DNA of 9,730 bases from an uncultured Sutterella sp. Its GTDB lineage: Bacteria > Pseudomonadota > Gammaproteobacteria > Burkholderiales > Burkholderiaceae_F. A model generated the notes under the pieces. That model had not been told where the DNA came from, made no database searches, and saw only the letters and a program-made list of their open reading frames with translations. This document shows positions 1-5,914 of the stretch, in pieces; position 1 is the first letter of the stretch; each line of letters begins with the position of its first letter. The position numbers and the translations under genes are program-made. Where the stretch lies: contig CAJKMT010000050.1 in assembly GCA_905201055.1 (NCBI GenBank), positions 1 to 9,730 of the forward strand, written 5' to 3'.

Positions 1-506
1 GTGCCAATTCCTCTGGCGATTAAAATCGCAAGTTTCCTTGGCACAATGCTATGAATTTCGTTTTGGATCACCAACGGTTTTACGGAGATTTTCGGCAAAA
101 AACTCTCACATTCTTTAATGTAGTAGCAGGAAATACCGGCGGCTTTCACTTTACCTTTAGCAATAGCCTCTTCTATAGCGCGGTAGGCCTTGACATCATT
201 GTGCGCCGGATGGTGCAGCATCAGGATGTCGATATAACCAACGTTTAAGCGCACAAGTGCCTGATCAATAGCCCTTGGCGCATCATCGTACTGATCAGGA
301 TAAAGCTTCGTTTGTACGATGATATCTTCTCGATTGATGCCGCAATCTCGGATTGCCTGTCCTACCTGTGTTTCGTTTTCATAAAAAGAGGCTGTGTCAA
401 TTAAACGATAACCGCAATCTAAGGCACAGCGGACCGAGTCAACACACTGTTTGCCTCTAAGACTCCAGGTTCCGAAACCGATTGGCGACATTCTGAGGTC
501 CGTCAT
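1..506 (-). CDS. Aldo/keto reductase, C-terminal part outside window
   Basis: NAD(P)H-dependent oxidoreductase of the aldo/keto reductase superfamily, most like the bacterial 2,5-diketo-gluconate reductase-like proteins; it should reduce small carbonyl compounds in the cytosol. Reading from ATG at 506, 168 codons are visible without a stop before the left edge. The start shows the strand-1 motif GFGTWSLRG (10-18). The catalytic tetrad is all present: Asp37 and Tyr42 in DTASFYENE, Lys67 in VQTKLYP, and His98 in LMLHHP. Family members are about 270-290 residues, so roughly the last 40% is missing. An in-frame stop lies upstream, and AAGG 8 bases before the ATG serves as ribosome binding site. 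It starts 21 bases after the binding-protein gene with no terminator between, so it is probably the last visible gene of the ABC operon. The physiological substrate cannot be read from sequence. Confidence 0.9.
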   Translation of the reverse strand, partial: MTDLRMSPIGFGTWSLRGKQCVDSVRCALDCGYRLIDTASFYENETQVGQAIRDCGINREDIIVQTKLYPDQYDDAPRAIDQALVRLNVGYIDILMLHHPAHNDVKAYRAIEEAIAKGKVKAAGISCYYIKECESFLPKISVKPLVIQNEIHSIVPRKLAILIARGIG

Positions 507-527
507 GACATCAGCCTTAATGAGTTT

Positions 528-1352
528 TTATTTCCTGGAAATATCTGTACCGAAGAAGTGTTCGGAAAGTTCCTTGAGTTTTCCGCTCGCGGCCAAATCG
601 CTAAGGATTCGATCAACTTCAGCCTGAAGTTTCTTTGTTCCGTCTTTTTTCATCGCAATAGCCACCGATGTCACATTGTCATCAATTGCCGCGATTTTAA
701 TCGGTGCCGTCGGATGAACCCTCTTGTAGTCGTAATAGACAACTTCGGCGTTGAGTGTCGCATCAATGCGGTTGCTGAGCAACAACTCAAATGTTTGGTT
801 AAGATCATCCACTCCGCTTACCTTAGCGCCATAGCGCTCGGCGACTTCAGCATAGGTACTGGAAATCGTATTAGCGGTTTTCTTATCTTTGAGATCCTGC
901 ATGGAGTGTATGGTTGTATTTGATTCAGAAACAACAACCACAGTCTTGTTATATGCATAGGGTTGGCTGAAAGAATAGGCTTTCTGACGCTCCGGCGTCA
1001 CATCGACCCCATTGATCATAATGTCATAACGACCGGCAGAAATACCTGCCAATAAACCGTCCCATTTGCCTTCTACAAAATGGGCTTTCACTCCTAACCT
1101 ATCGGCGATCAGTCGCCCAATTTCAATGTCGTAACCAGTCAATTTCCCGCTTTCATCATGATAGGTCCAAGGCGACCAAGTCCCTTCTGTCGCGATAACA
1201 ACCTCACCCTTCGCTTTAATCTGCTCTAAGAGATCCTGAGACTGTGCGGCATTCGTTGCCGTTTTTTCATTATTGTCCGAGCAACCGGTTAACATCATTA
1301 CCGCCGCCAACACCATAGCGGGGATAGCACATTGAAAAGTTCTTCGATTCAT
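528..1352 (-). CDS. Amino-acid ABC transporter substrate-binding lipoprotein (SBP family 3, cystine-type)
   Basis: Extracytoplasmic solute-binding protein that captures a polar amino acid and delivers it to the membrane permease encoded upstream. The chosen start is ATG at 1352 (274 residues), preceded by GGAAG. A TTG at 1367, directly after the ATPase stop, would add five residues and is less likely. A lipoprotein signal is clear: basic MNRR, a hydrophobic core, then lipobox Leu21-Thr22-Gly23-Cys24, so the mature protein is probably lipid-anchored. The mature part begins with a LLEQIKAKGEVVIATEGTW-type strand, followed by GKLTGYDIEIGRLIADRLG and KWDGLLAGISAGRYDIMING, the usual first lobe of family 3 proteins. 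The LLEQIK, EGT and KWDGLLA pattern resembles cystine-binding FliY/TcyJ proteins more than glutamine or histidine binders. Cystine is thus the best guess, but not certain. Confidence 0.92.
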   Translation of the reverse strand: MNRRTFQCAIPAMVLAAVMMLTGCSDNNEKTATNAAQSQDLLEQIKAKGEVVIATEGTWSPWTYHDESGKLTGYDIEIGRLIADRLGVKAHFVEGKWDGLLAGISAGRYDIMINGVDVTPERQKAYSFSQPYAYNKTVVVVSESNTTIHSMQDLKDKKTANTISSTYAEVAERYGAKVSGVDDLNQTFELLLSNRIDATLNAEVVYYDYKRVHPTAPIKIAAIDDNVTSVAIAMKKDGTKKLQAEVDRILSDLAASGKLKELSEHFFGTDISRK

Positions 1353-1367
1353 CTTTTTTTCTTCCAA

Positions 1368-2117
1368 TTATTTTTCAGCAGAGTCTTCTTTGCTCAATTG
1401 CAAAAATGCCTTCAATCTTGAGTCTTTCGGATTTTCAAAAACCTCTTTGGCCGTACCCGATTCAACCATCACCCCTTTATCCATAAACCATACTTTGTTG
1501 GACACATTACGGGCAAAACTCATTTCATGCGTCACAACCAACATAGTCATTCCCTCTTCGGCCATCTCGCGCATCAAAGTGAGGATACCTTGAGTAAGTT
1601 CAGGATCAAGGGCTGAGGTCGGTTCATCAAAATAAATAATTTCAGGGTCTGCTGCCAAAGCCCTGGCAATCGCCACGCGCTGCTGCTGGCCGCCTGACAA
1701 TTCCGAAGGGTAATAGTCTTCACGCTCCTGCAATCCCACTCGTTTTAAAAGCTTACGCGCTTTTTCAATCGCTTTATCTTTTGCCACCCCCCGTCCGATA
1801 ATCAAACCTTCCGTGACATTTTCTAAGGCAGTTTTATTGAAAAAGAGATTGTAATTTTGGAAAACAAAGGCCGTTTTCTTTCTCAAATTCAATACATCGC
1901 GGTGCGATATGTGACTCATATCGAACGTTTGCCCATCAAAAGTCATTTGCCCCTGATCAGCTTTTTCCAAAAAGTTCATGCAACGCAACAGCGTAGTTTT
2001 ACCGGATCCGCTCGGACCGATAATGGAGATCACGTCACCCTGATTAATCTGAAGATCGACACCTTTGATGACTTCGAGGCCTGCGAATGACTTATGCAAA
2101 TTTTTCACTTCAATCAT
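1368..2117 (-). CDS. Polar amino-acid ABC transporter ATP-binding protein
   Basis: Nucleotide-binding subunit that powers amino-acid import at the inner membrane; 249 residues, normal for the GlnQ/ArtP/TcyN family. All catalytic elements are visible: Walker A GPSGSGKTT (34-42), Q-loop Gln87 in FVFQNYNLF, signature LSGGQQQRVAIARAL (140-154), Walker B IIYFDE (160-165), D-loop SALD, and switch His197 in VVTHEMSFA. The FQNYNLFFNKTALENV segment is characteristic of ATPases serving polar amino-acid permeases. It starts at ATG 2117 with GGGGA about 7 bases upstream, 15 bases after the permease stop, and ends 15 bases before the binding-protein start. The three genes therefore form one compact import operon. 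Substrate cannot be decided from the ATPase; the binding protein points to cystine. Confidence 0.95.
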   Translation of the reverse strand: MIEVKNLHKSFAGLEVIKGVDLQINQGDVISIIGPSGSGKTTLLRCMNFLEKADQGQMTFDGQTFDMSHISHRDVLNLRKKTAFVFQNYNLFFNKTALENVTEGLIIGRGVAKDKAIEKARKLLKRVGLQEREDYYPSELSGGQQQRVAIARALAADPEIIYFDEPTSALDPELTQGILTLMREMAEEGMTMLVVTHEMSFARNVSNKVWFMDKGVMVESGTAKEVFENPKDSRLKAFLQLSKEDSAEK

Positions 2118-2132
2118 TTCATCATCCCCAAA

Positions 2133-2798
2133 CTATCGTTTCCCGTAACGTTCCAAACGTTTTTCTCCGCTGGTTTGCAGTTTTGTTAAAACCGTGCAGA
2201 AAATCAGATAGATCAAAGCCACCTCAACATAAAGCAAAAGAGGCTCGTAGGTTCTTGCGACGATTCTTTGCGTCGTCATAAACATTTCCGTCACTGTAAT
2301 GTTGGCAGCCAATGAGGTATCTTTGACCATAGAAATGAGAGAATTTCCAAGAGTCGGGAAAGCCGTTCGAAAAGCCTGAGGCAAAACAATGCGGCGAATT
2401 GTCTGCCCCCAACTCATGCCGGCACAGAGACCTGCCTCCAACTGTCCCTTGGGAACTGACTCCAAAGCAGCTCTCATTGTTTCGGAGCAGTAAGCCCCCT
2501 CGTTAATCGAAAAAACCACCACGGCGGCGACAAACGGATCGATCAAAACCCCGACATGCGGCAAACCGTAAAAAACAATAAAGAGCTGCACCAAGAGCGG
2601 TGTGCCGCGAATGATCCAAATATAGAAACGAGCAATTTGACTGAGAACCGGGACACCGGCAAATTGAATCAGCGCCACTATGACAGCAATCACCAAAGCC
2701 AAAGCAAATGATATAGCCGTCAACGGAATGGTCACGAGCAGCCCGGGTAGCAATATAACCCAAAAAGAATCGAGGAAAAGCTCAAGCATGGCGTTCAC
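2133..2798 (-). CDS. Polar amino-acid ABC transporter permease
   Basis: Integral inner-membrane subunit of the amino-acid importer, HisM/GlnP-type (BPD_transp_1 fold), 221 residues. Hydrophobic segments lie around residues 10-30, 32-50, 66-80, 86-98 and 188-206, consistent with about five transmembrane helices. RIGTP-type sequence appears as IIRGTPLLVQ (62-71). The cytoplasmic EAA loop that docks on the ATPase begins at Glu121 and ends in IVLPQ (137-141). Only one permease gene is present, so it probably works as a homodimer. The start is GTG at 2798, chosen because AGGGG lies 6 bases upstream; the ATG at 2789 would leave this site too far away. It is the first gene of the minus-strand operon. 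Confidence 0.94.
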   Translation of the reverse strand: MNAMLELFLDSFWVILLPGLLVTIPLTAISFALALVIAVIVALIQFAGVPVLSQIARFYIWIIRGTPLLVQLFIVFYGLPHVGVLIDPFVAAVVVFSINEGAYCSETMRAALESVPKGQLEAGLCAGMSWGQTIRRIVLPQAFRTAFPTLGNSLISMVKDTSLAANITVTEMFMTTQRIVARTYEPLLLYVEVALIYLIFCTVLTKLQTSGEKRLERYGKR

Positions 2799-2836
2799 AA
2801 ACGTCCCCTAACACGATTGTTTTTATTCACTTTCAA

Positions 2837-2867
2837 TTGATAGTTTTTCCCAGGCTGTGAGTATAAA
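2837..2867 (+). promoter_or_regulatory. Candidate pyrF promoter
   Basis: Plus-strand TTGATA (2837-2842) and TATAAA (2862-2867) each match the sigma70 consensus at five of six positions, but the 19-base spacer is long. The -10 overlaps that of the opposing ABC promoter. A second weak option is TACAAT at 2959-2964, which lacks a good -35. If the upstream one is used, pyrF has a 5' leader of about 115 bases. Confidence 0.3.
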
Positions 2868-2889
2868 AATTCGTTTTCCCGAGTGCCAA
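2860..2889 (-). promoter_or_regulatory. Promoter of the ABC importer operon
   Basis: On the minus strand, -35 TTGGCA (2889-2884) is separated by 18 bases from -10 TATACT (2865-2860), each one mismatch from the sigma70 consensus. Transcription would start near 2853, about 55 bases before the GTG start of the permease. It is the best promoter match in this intergenic region. Confidence 0.65.
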
Positions 2890-2904
2890 ATAATTGCTTA
2901 ATAC

Positions 2905-2921
2905 TTTGCCCTATAGGCAAA
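2905..2921. promoter_or_regulatory. Inverted repeat, probable regulator binding site
   Basis: TTTGCC-CTATA-GGCAAA is a perfect 6-base inverted repeat with a 5-base centre. It contains a T-N11-A arrangement as seen in LysR-type regulator sites. Its centre is about 60 bases upstream of the predicted ABC operon start, where LysR-type activators commonly bind. CysB-like control of a cystine importer would fit, but the regulator is inference. Confidence 0.4.
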
Positions 2922-2991
2922 AAAATGCTTGAAGTAGGCAAGTTCGTCTTGGTCCAAGTACAATTTCGGGCGTGAATTATTGGAGAAATCA

Positions 2992-3810
2992 ATGACTTTT
3001 ATCGAAAAACTCAAAGCTCGATGGGCTCAGAGCCAGTCACTTCTCTGCGTCGGCTTAGACCCTGACAAAGACCGTTTCCCGGATTGCGTCAAAGGGGCAA
3101 GAGACAGTTATTATGAATTTTGCACAGCAATTGTCGATGCCACCGCTGAATATGCCTGTGCTTTCAAACCCCAAATTGCCTATTTTGCTTCCTGCGGAGC
3201 AGAAGCCGAGCTTAAAGCCATCATTGACTATATCCATCAGAACTATCCGAGTATTCCTGTTGTCTTGGATTCCAAGCGTGGCGATATCGGATCAACTGCT
3301 CGTCATTACGCTAAAGAAGCCTTCGTTCGCTTTGGCGCAGATGCGGTCACGCTTTCTCCCTACATGGGCTTTGACTCTGTTCAACCCTATTTGGAATACG
3401 AAGATAAAGGTGCCATTTTGCTGTGCCGTACCTCCAACCCCGGCGGCAACGACATTCAAATGCTTGAAGTCAACGGTAAACCGATTTATCAGCACGTTGC
3501 TGAATTGGCGGCGGGCCCCTGGAATCTGAACGGTCAGCTTGGGCTTGTGGTCGGTGCCACCTACCCCAATGAAATTGCGGCTGTCCGCTCTATCGTTGGA
3601 GAATTGCCGCTTCTGGTGCCCGGTGTCGGTGCCCAAGGCGGTGATATCAATGCTTGTGTGACTGCCGGTACCACGGCGGATAAAACCGGCATGATGATTA
3701 ACTCAAGCCGCGCCATTCTTTATGCATCCCGCGGCGAAGACTTTAAAGAAGCCGCCGCTCGCGTTGCCAAAGACACTCGCGATAAGATCAATCAAGCTCG
3801 CGGTATCTAA
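2992..3810 (+). CDS. pyrF: Orotidine 5'-phosphate decarboxylase
   Basis: Catalyses the last step of de novo UMP synthesis, decarboxylating OMP to UMP in the cytosol. The 272-residue product belongs to the longer type 2 PyrF group found in Burkholderiales and some other bacteria. It begins with a LLCVGLDPDKDRFP strand (17-30) and carries FKPQIAYF (58-65). The active-site signature is LDSKRGDIGST (92-102), with Asp93, Lys95 and Asp98 forming the catalytic charged network. LLVPGVGAQGGD and SSRAILYAS near the end match the phosphate-binding loops. ATG 2992 is chosen over an in-frame TTG at 2980 because GGAG at 2982-2985 sits 6 bases before the ATG and would lie inside the longer version. It is a single-gene unit, divergent from the ABC operon and followed by its own terminator. 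In many relatives pyrF is next to pncC; here several genes separate them. Confidence 0.96.
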   Translation: MTFIEKLKARWAQSQSLLCVGLDPDKDRFPDCVKGARDSYYEFCTAIVDATAEYACAFKPQIAYFASCGAEAELKAIIDYIHQNYPSIPVVLDSKRGDIGSTARHYAKEAFVRFGADAVTLSPYMGFDSVQPYLEYEDKGAILLCRTSNPGGNDIQMLEVNGKPIYQHVAELAAGPWNLNGQLGLVVGATYPNEIAAVRSIVGELPLLVPGVGAQGGDINACVTAGTTADKTGMMINSSRAILYASRGEDFKEAAARVAKDTRDKINQARGI

Positions 3811-3825
3811 ACAATCATTCTCCCG

Positions 3826-3865
3826 GCGCCCGGCTCTAAACTCCCGGGCGCTTTTCCTTTTTTCT
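3826..3865 (+). terminator. Intrinsic terminator of pyrF
   Basis: GCGCCCGG (3826-3833) and CCGGGCGC (3844-3851) form a perfect 8-base GC-only stem with a 10-base loop. It is followed immediately by a T-rich run, TTTTCCTTTTTTCTTCT. It lies 15 bases after the pyrF stop and separates pyrF from the cupin gene. Confidence 0.9.
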
Positions 3866-3987
3866 TCTCCGAACACTTCATCGACCCGATCGAGCAAATT
3901 GAGCAAAAATCTGCGTTTGTTGTATCGATTTTTTCGCTCTGAACCGACTAAGCTTTGCTACATAGAAACATTTTTCGGAGGAAGGAA

Positions 3988-4389
3988 ATGTCAGAAGAAA
4001 AATTCGGTCCTTTTGCCCGCGGCGGCAAAAATGAAGCTTATGCCAAGTATTTCGTAGGACAAAGCTATCTCAACATGTTAACGACAAGCGGCGTGGTGAC
4101 CGCAAACGTCACCTTTGAACCGGGCTGCCGCAACAATTGGCACATCCACCACAAAGGCGGTCAGATTTTGTTGGTCACAGCCGGTCGAGGCTACTATCAG
4201 GAGTGGGGCAAGCCCGCCCGCGAACTGCATCCCGGTGATGTTGTCAATATTCCGCCTGAAGTGAAGCACTGGCACGGTGCAGCCCACGACAGCTGGTTTG
4301 CTCATATCGCCGTTGAAGTGCCTTCTGAAGGCGGCAGCAACGAGTGGTGTGAACCTGTGAGCGACGAAGAATATCAAAAGCTGCCCTAA
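3988..4389 (+). CDS. Small single-domain cupin protein
   Basis: A 133-residue protein with one conserved cupin beta-barrel, probably cytosolic (no signal peptide). Cupin motif 1 is at about 46-68, with His52 and His54 in NNWHIHHKGGQ and LLVTAGRGYYQ after it. Motif 2 is PGDVVNIPPEVKHWHGA (82-98), with His94 as third histidine ligand. The usual motif 1 glutamate is Gln59 here, as in many cupins related to those found with carboxymuconolactone decarboxylases. A metal site of three histidines plus Gln is therefore likely. ATG 3988 is chosen because GGAGG (3977-3981) is 6 bases upstream; an in-frame ATG at 3955 has no such site. The gene stands alone between the pyrF terminator and the convergent trpB. 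I see no convincing promoter in 3866-3987, although one is expected. The substrate is unknown; it could be an enzyme or a sensing domain. Confidence 0.88.
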   Translation: MSEEKFGPFARGGKNEAYAKYFVGQSYLNMLTTSGVVTANVTFEPGCRNNWHIHHKGGQILLVTAGRGYYQEWGKPARELHPGDVVNIPPEVKHWHGAAHDSWFAHIAVEVPSEGGSNEWCEPVSDEEYQKLP

Positions 4390-4406
4390 CAATCACATTT
4401 ATTGCC

Positions 4407-4433
4407 ATCGAACGGAGAGTCTCTCCGTTCGAT
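4407..4433. terminator. Perfect hairpin between convergent cupin and trpB genes
   Basis: ATCGAACGGAGAG (4407-4419) and CTCTCCGTTCGAT (4421-4433) are exact complements around one T, giving a stem of about 12 pairs with a 3-base loop. It starts 18 bases after the cupin stop and is 25 bases past the trpB stop. It reads the same from both sides, so it may end both transcripts or protect their 3' ends. No T-run follows on either strand, so simple intrinsic termination is uncertain. Confidence 0.6.
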
Positions 4434-4457
4434 AGCACGTCAGTCATTTGAAGACCT

Positions 4458-5708
4458 TCAGATCAGGTTGTGCTTTTCCTGGAATAATTTCAGTGATTCT
4501 TTGCTGAGGTGCCCCTCTTTCAAAATACCTTCCTGAGCCAGTCTGTCGTAAACCTGGAAGATGTCCTTATCTCCGCGCCCCGACAAATTCACAATGAATT
4601 TCTGCTCACGTGTTTTATCTGCCTGAGCAAGCTTGATGGCATAAGCCAATGCATGAGAGCTTTCCAATGCAGGGATAATGCCTTCTTCCAAACTCAAAAG
4701 CATGAAAGCCTCCAGAGCTTCAACATCCGTCACCCCGACGTACTGAGCCCGACCGATAGACTGCAGATAACAATGCTGAGGTCCCACAGACGGGAAATCG
4801 AGACCTGCCGCAATCGAGTATGACTCTTCCATCTCGCCCTTTTCATTTTGCATGTTGAGCGAATTAGCCCCGAAGAACACCCCTTCGGTTCCGGTTTGAA
4901 GCACACAGCCGTGTTTGCCGCTTTCAATGCCGTAGCCTGCGGGCTCCACACCGATCAGCCGCACGTGACTGTCTTCAATGAAATTATTGAAAAGACCGAT
5001 TGCATTTGAACCGCCGCCCACGCAGGCGATGACCGCATCAGGAAGAACGTGTTCGGCTTGTAAGAACTGCTTTTTCGCTTCTTCCCCGATGACTTTTTGG
5101 AATTCGCGCACAATAGTGGGGAACGGATGAGGACCGGCAGCCGTGCCTAAAAGGTAGTGCGTTGTATCCAGATTCTCAACCCAGTCATTGAGCGCCGCTT
5201 CGCAGGCCTGCTTTAAGGTACCCGCACCCTCTGTCACAGGCACGACTTTTGCTCCCATTAATTCCATGCGAAATACGTTGGGTTTTTGCCGCTCAACGTC
5301 CGTTGCTCCCATGTAGATAACACATTCAAAACCCATTAAGGCGCAGGCTAAAGCTGTTGCGACCCCATGCTGACCGGCTCCGGTCTCAGCAATGATTCGT
5401 GTTTTGCCCATTCGCTTTGCCAACAGGGCCTGACCTAAAACCTGATTGGTTTTATGTGCGCCGCCATGGAGCAAATCTTCGCGTTTGAGATAGATTTTCG
5501 TTGCGGTGCCTTTCGTCAGATTTCGACACAACGTTAAAGGCGTGGGGCGGCCGGCATATTGCGTGAGAAGCGTATTTAATTCATTTAAAAACGCAGGATC
5601 CTGCTGAGCTTTACAAAACTCTGTTTCCAATTGATTCAGTGCAGGAATGAGAGCCTCAGGCACATATTGACCGCCATATTGACCGAAGAAAGCATTTAAT
5701 TTAGACAT
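4458..5708 (-). CDS. trpB: Tryptophan synthase beta chain, solitary
   Basis: PLP enzyme that joins indole and serine to give tryptophan, normally in an alpha2-beta2 complex with TrpA. Motifs seen are the PLP lysine Lys86 in HGGAHKTNQ, catalytic Glu108 in AETGAGQHG, the phosphate-binding GGGSN loop (231-235), GLDFPSVGPQH (302-312) and the C-terminal NLSGRGDKD (374-382). It is TrpB1 type and strongly resembles enterobacterial TrpB: DLLHGGAHKTNQVLGQALL replaces the NHTGAHKVNN form common in Burkholderiales. At 416 residues it is about 19 longer than the E. coli protein, through a charged C-terminal tail. GGAG six bases before ATG 5708 fixes the start. No trpA or other trp gene is adjacent: the next gene is convergent, and upstream lie the attenuator and corC. 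Likely regulated by tryptophan through the leader. Indole salvage or pairing with a distant TrpA are both possible. Confidence 0.96.
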   Translation of the reverse strand: MSKLNAFFGQYGGQYVPEALIPALNQLETEFCKAQQDPAFLNELNTLLTQYAGRPTPLTLCRNLTKGTATKIYLKREDLLHGGAHKTNQVLGQALLAKRMGKTRIIAETGAGQHGVATALACALMGFECVIYMGATDVERQKPNVFRMELMGAKVVPVTEGAGTLKQACEAALNDWVENLDTTHYLLGTAAGPHPFPTIVREFQKVIGEEAKKQFLQAEHVLPDAVIACVGGGSNAIGLFNNFIEDSHVRLIGVEPAGYGIESGKHGCVLQTGTEGVFFGANSLNMQNEKGEMEESYSIAAGLDFPSVGPQHCYLQSIGRAQYVGVTDVEALEAFMLLSLEEGIIPALESSHALAYAIKLAQADKTREQKFIVNLSGRGDKDIFQVYDRLAQEGILKEGHLSKESLKLFQEKHNLI

Positions 5709-5748
5709 AAGTCACTCCAAAATTTATCTTTATTCCGGCGGACTTATG
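5706..5748 (-). promoter_or_regulatory. Possible hairpin masking the trpB start codon
   Basis: In the trpB mRNA, CATAAGTC (5748-5741) is exactly complementary to GACTTATG (5713-5706), which contains the ATG start codon. The 27-base loop holds the GGAG ribosome binding site. Pairing would hinder initiation, adding translational control after the attenuator. The stem is only 8 AT-rich pairs, so it may be weak or accidental. Confidence 0.35.
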
Positions 5749-5766
5749 ATTTTTTTCGAAGAGACT

Positions 5767-5804
5767 TAAAACAATAAACCCGCTCGGGAATTAAAGCGGG
5801 TTTA
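5767..5804 (-). terminator. trp attenuator terminator (3:4 hairpin)
   Basis: On the minus strand TAAACCCGCT (5804-5795, segment 3) and AGCGGGTTTA (5784-5775, segment 4) form a perfect 10-base stem with a 10-base loop. It is followed by TTGTTTT (5774-5768). It lies about 60 bases before the trpB start and after the leader peptide gene, as expected of an attenuator. It also ends any readthrough from corC. Confidence 0.85.
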
Positions 5805-5869
5805 AAGAAAATTGGGTCAACAACCTCGGGCACCCGCACTAAGGGCGCCACCACCAAGAAAGAGAGGTT
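5796..5869 (-). promoter_or_regulatory. trp attenuator pause (1:2) and antiterminator (2:3) structures
   Basis: Segment 1 GGCGCCC (5849-5843) starts inside the last Trp codon and pairs with GGGTGCC (5835-5829) using one G-U pair; the leader stop codon lies in or at the edge of the 7-base loop. An outer stem AACCTC (5869-5864) with GAGGTT (5827-5822) encloses all Trp codons. Segment 2 GCGGGT (5837-5832) is exactly complementary to ACCCGC (5801-5796) inside segment 3, forming the alternative antiterminator. A ribosome stalled on Trp codons would cover segment 1 and free segment 2. A ribosome at the stop codon would cover segment 2 and let the terminator form. The pairings are seen by eye; the switching is inferred from the classical trp attenuator model. 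Confidence 0.82.
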
Positions 5870-5886
5870 TGAAAGACTGCAAACAT
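5839..5886 (-). CDS. trpL: trp operon leader peptide
   Basis: A 15-codon reading frame giving MFAVFQTSLSWWWRP and ending in TAG. Its job is to sense charged tRNA-Trp by being translated while the leader RNA folds. Three consecutive TGG codons (residues 11-13) stand immediately before the 5' arm of the 1:2 hairpin. The stop codon is two bases from segment 2. A modest ribosome binding site, GGAAAG, precedes ATG 5886 with about 8 bases spacing. A promoter lies about 30 bases upstream and trpB starts 130 bases downstream. Length, tandem Trp codons and position are all as in the enterobacterial trp leader, which also has Trp-Trp-Arg near its end. The gene is too short for standard gene callers. 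Confidence 0.88.
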   Translation of the reverse strand: MFAVFQTSLSWWWRP

Positions 5887-5890
5887 AGTA

Positions 5891-5905
5891 TTACTTTCCA
5901 AGTAA
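5891..5905 (-). repeat. Inverted repeat at the trpL ribosome binding site
   Basis: In the transcript, TTACTT (5905-5900) and AAGTAA (5896-5891) flank GGA, giving a 6-pair stem with a 3-base loop that carries the core of the leader ribosome binding site. It lies just after the predicted transcription start. It may be a small RNA hairpin tuning leader translation or a DNA operator. It does not resemble the TrpR operator with its CTAG cores. Confidence 0.4.
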
Positions 5906-5914
5906 GTGCCTTTG

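Noticed and set aside
558..923. 121-codon open frame on the plus strand
   Set aside because: It lies wholly inside the binding-protein gene on the other strand, with no recognisable motif and no ribosome binding site.
2925..2975. Short plus-strand frame of 16 codons upstream of pyrF (ATG 2925 to TGA 2975)
   Set aside because: AGG lies about 7 bases before its ATG, but the peptide shows no repeated regulatory codons and no alternative RNA hairpins follow. It overlaps likely control sites, so chance is the simpler reading.
5887..5896. TAATACT as a -10 box just before trpL
   Set aside because: It would start transcription inside the leader peptide gene and remove its ribosome binding site; no fitting -35 lies upstream.
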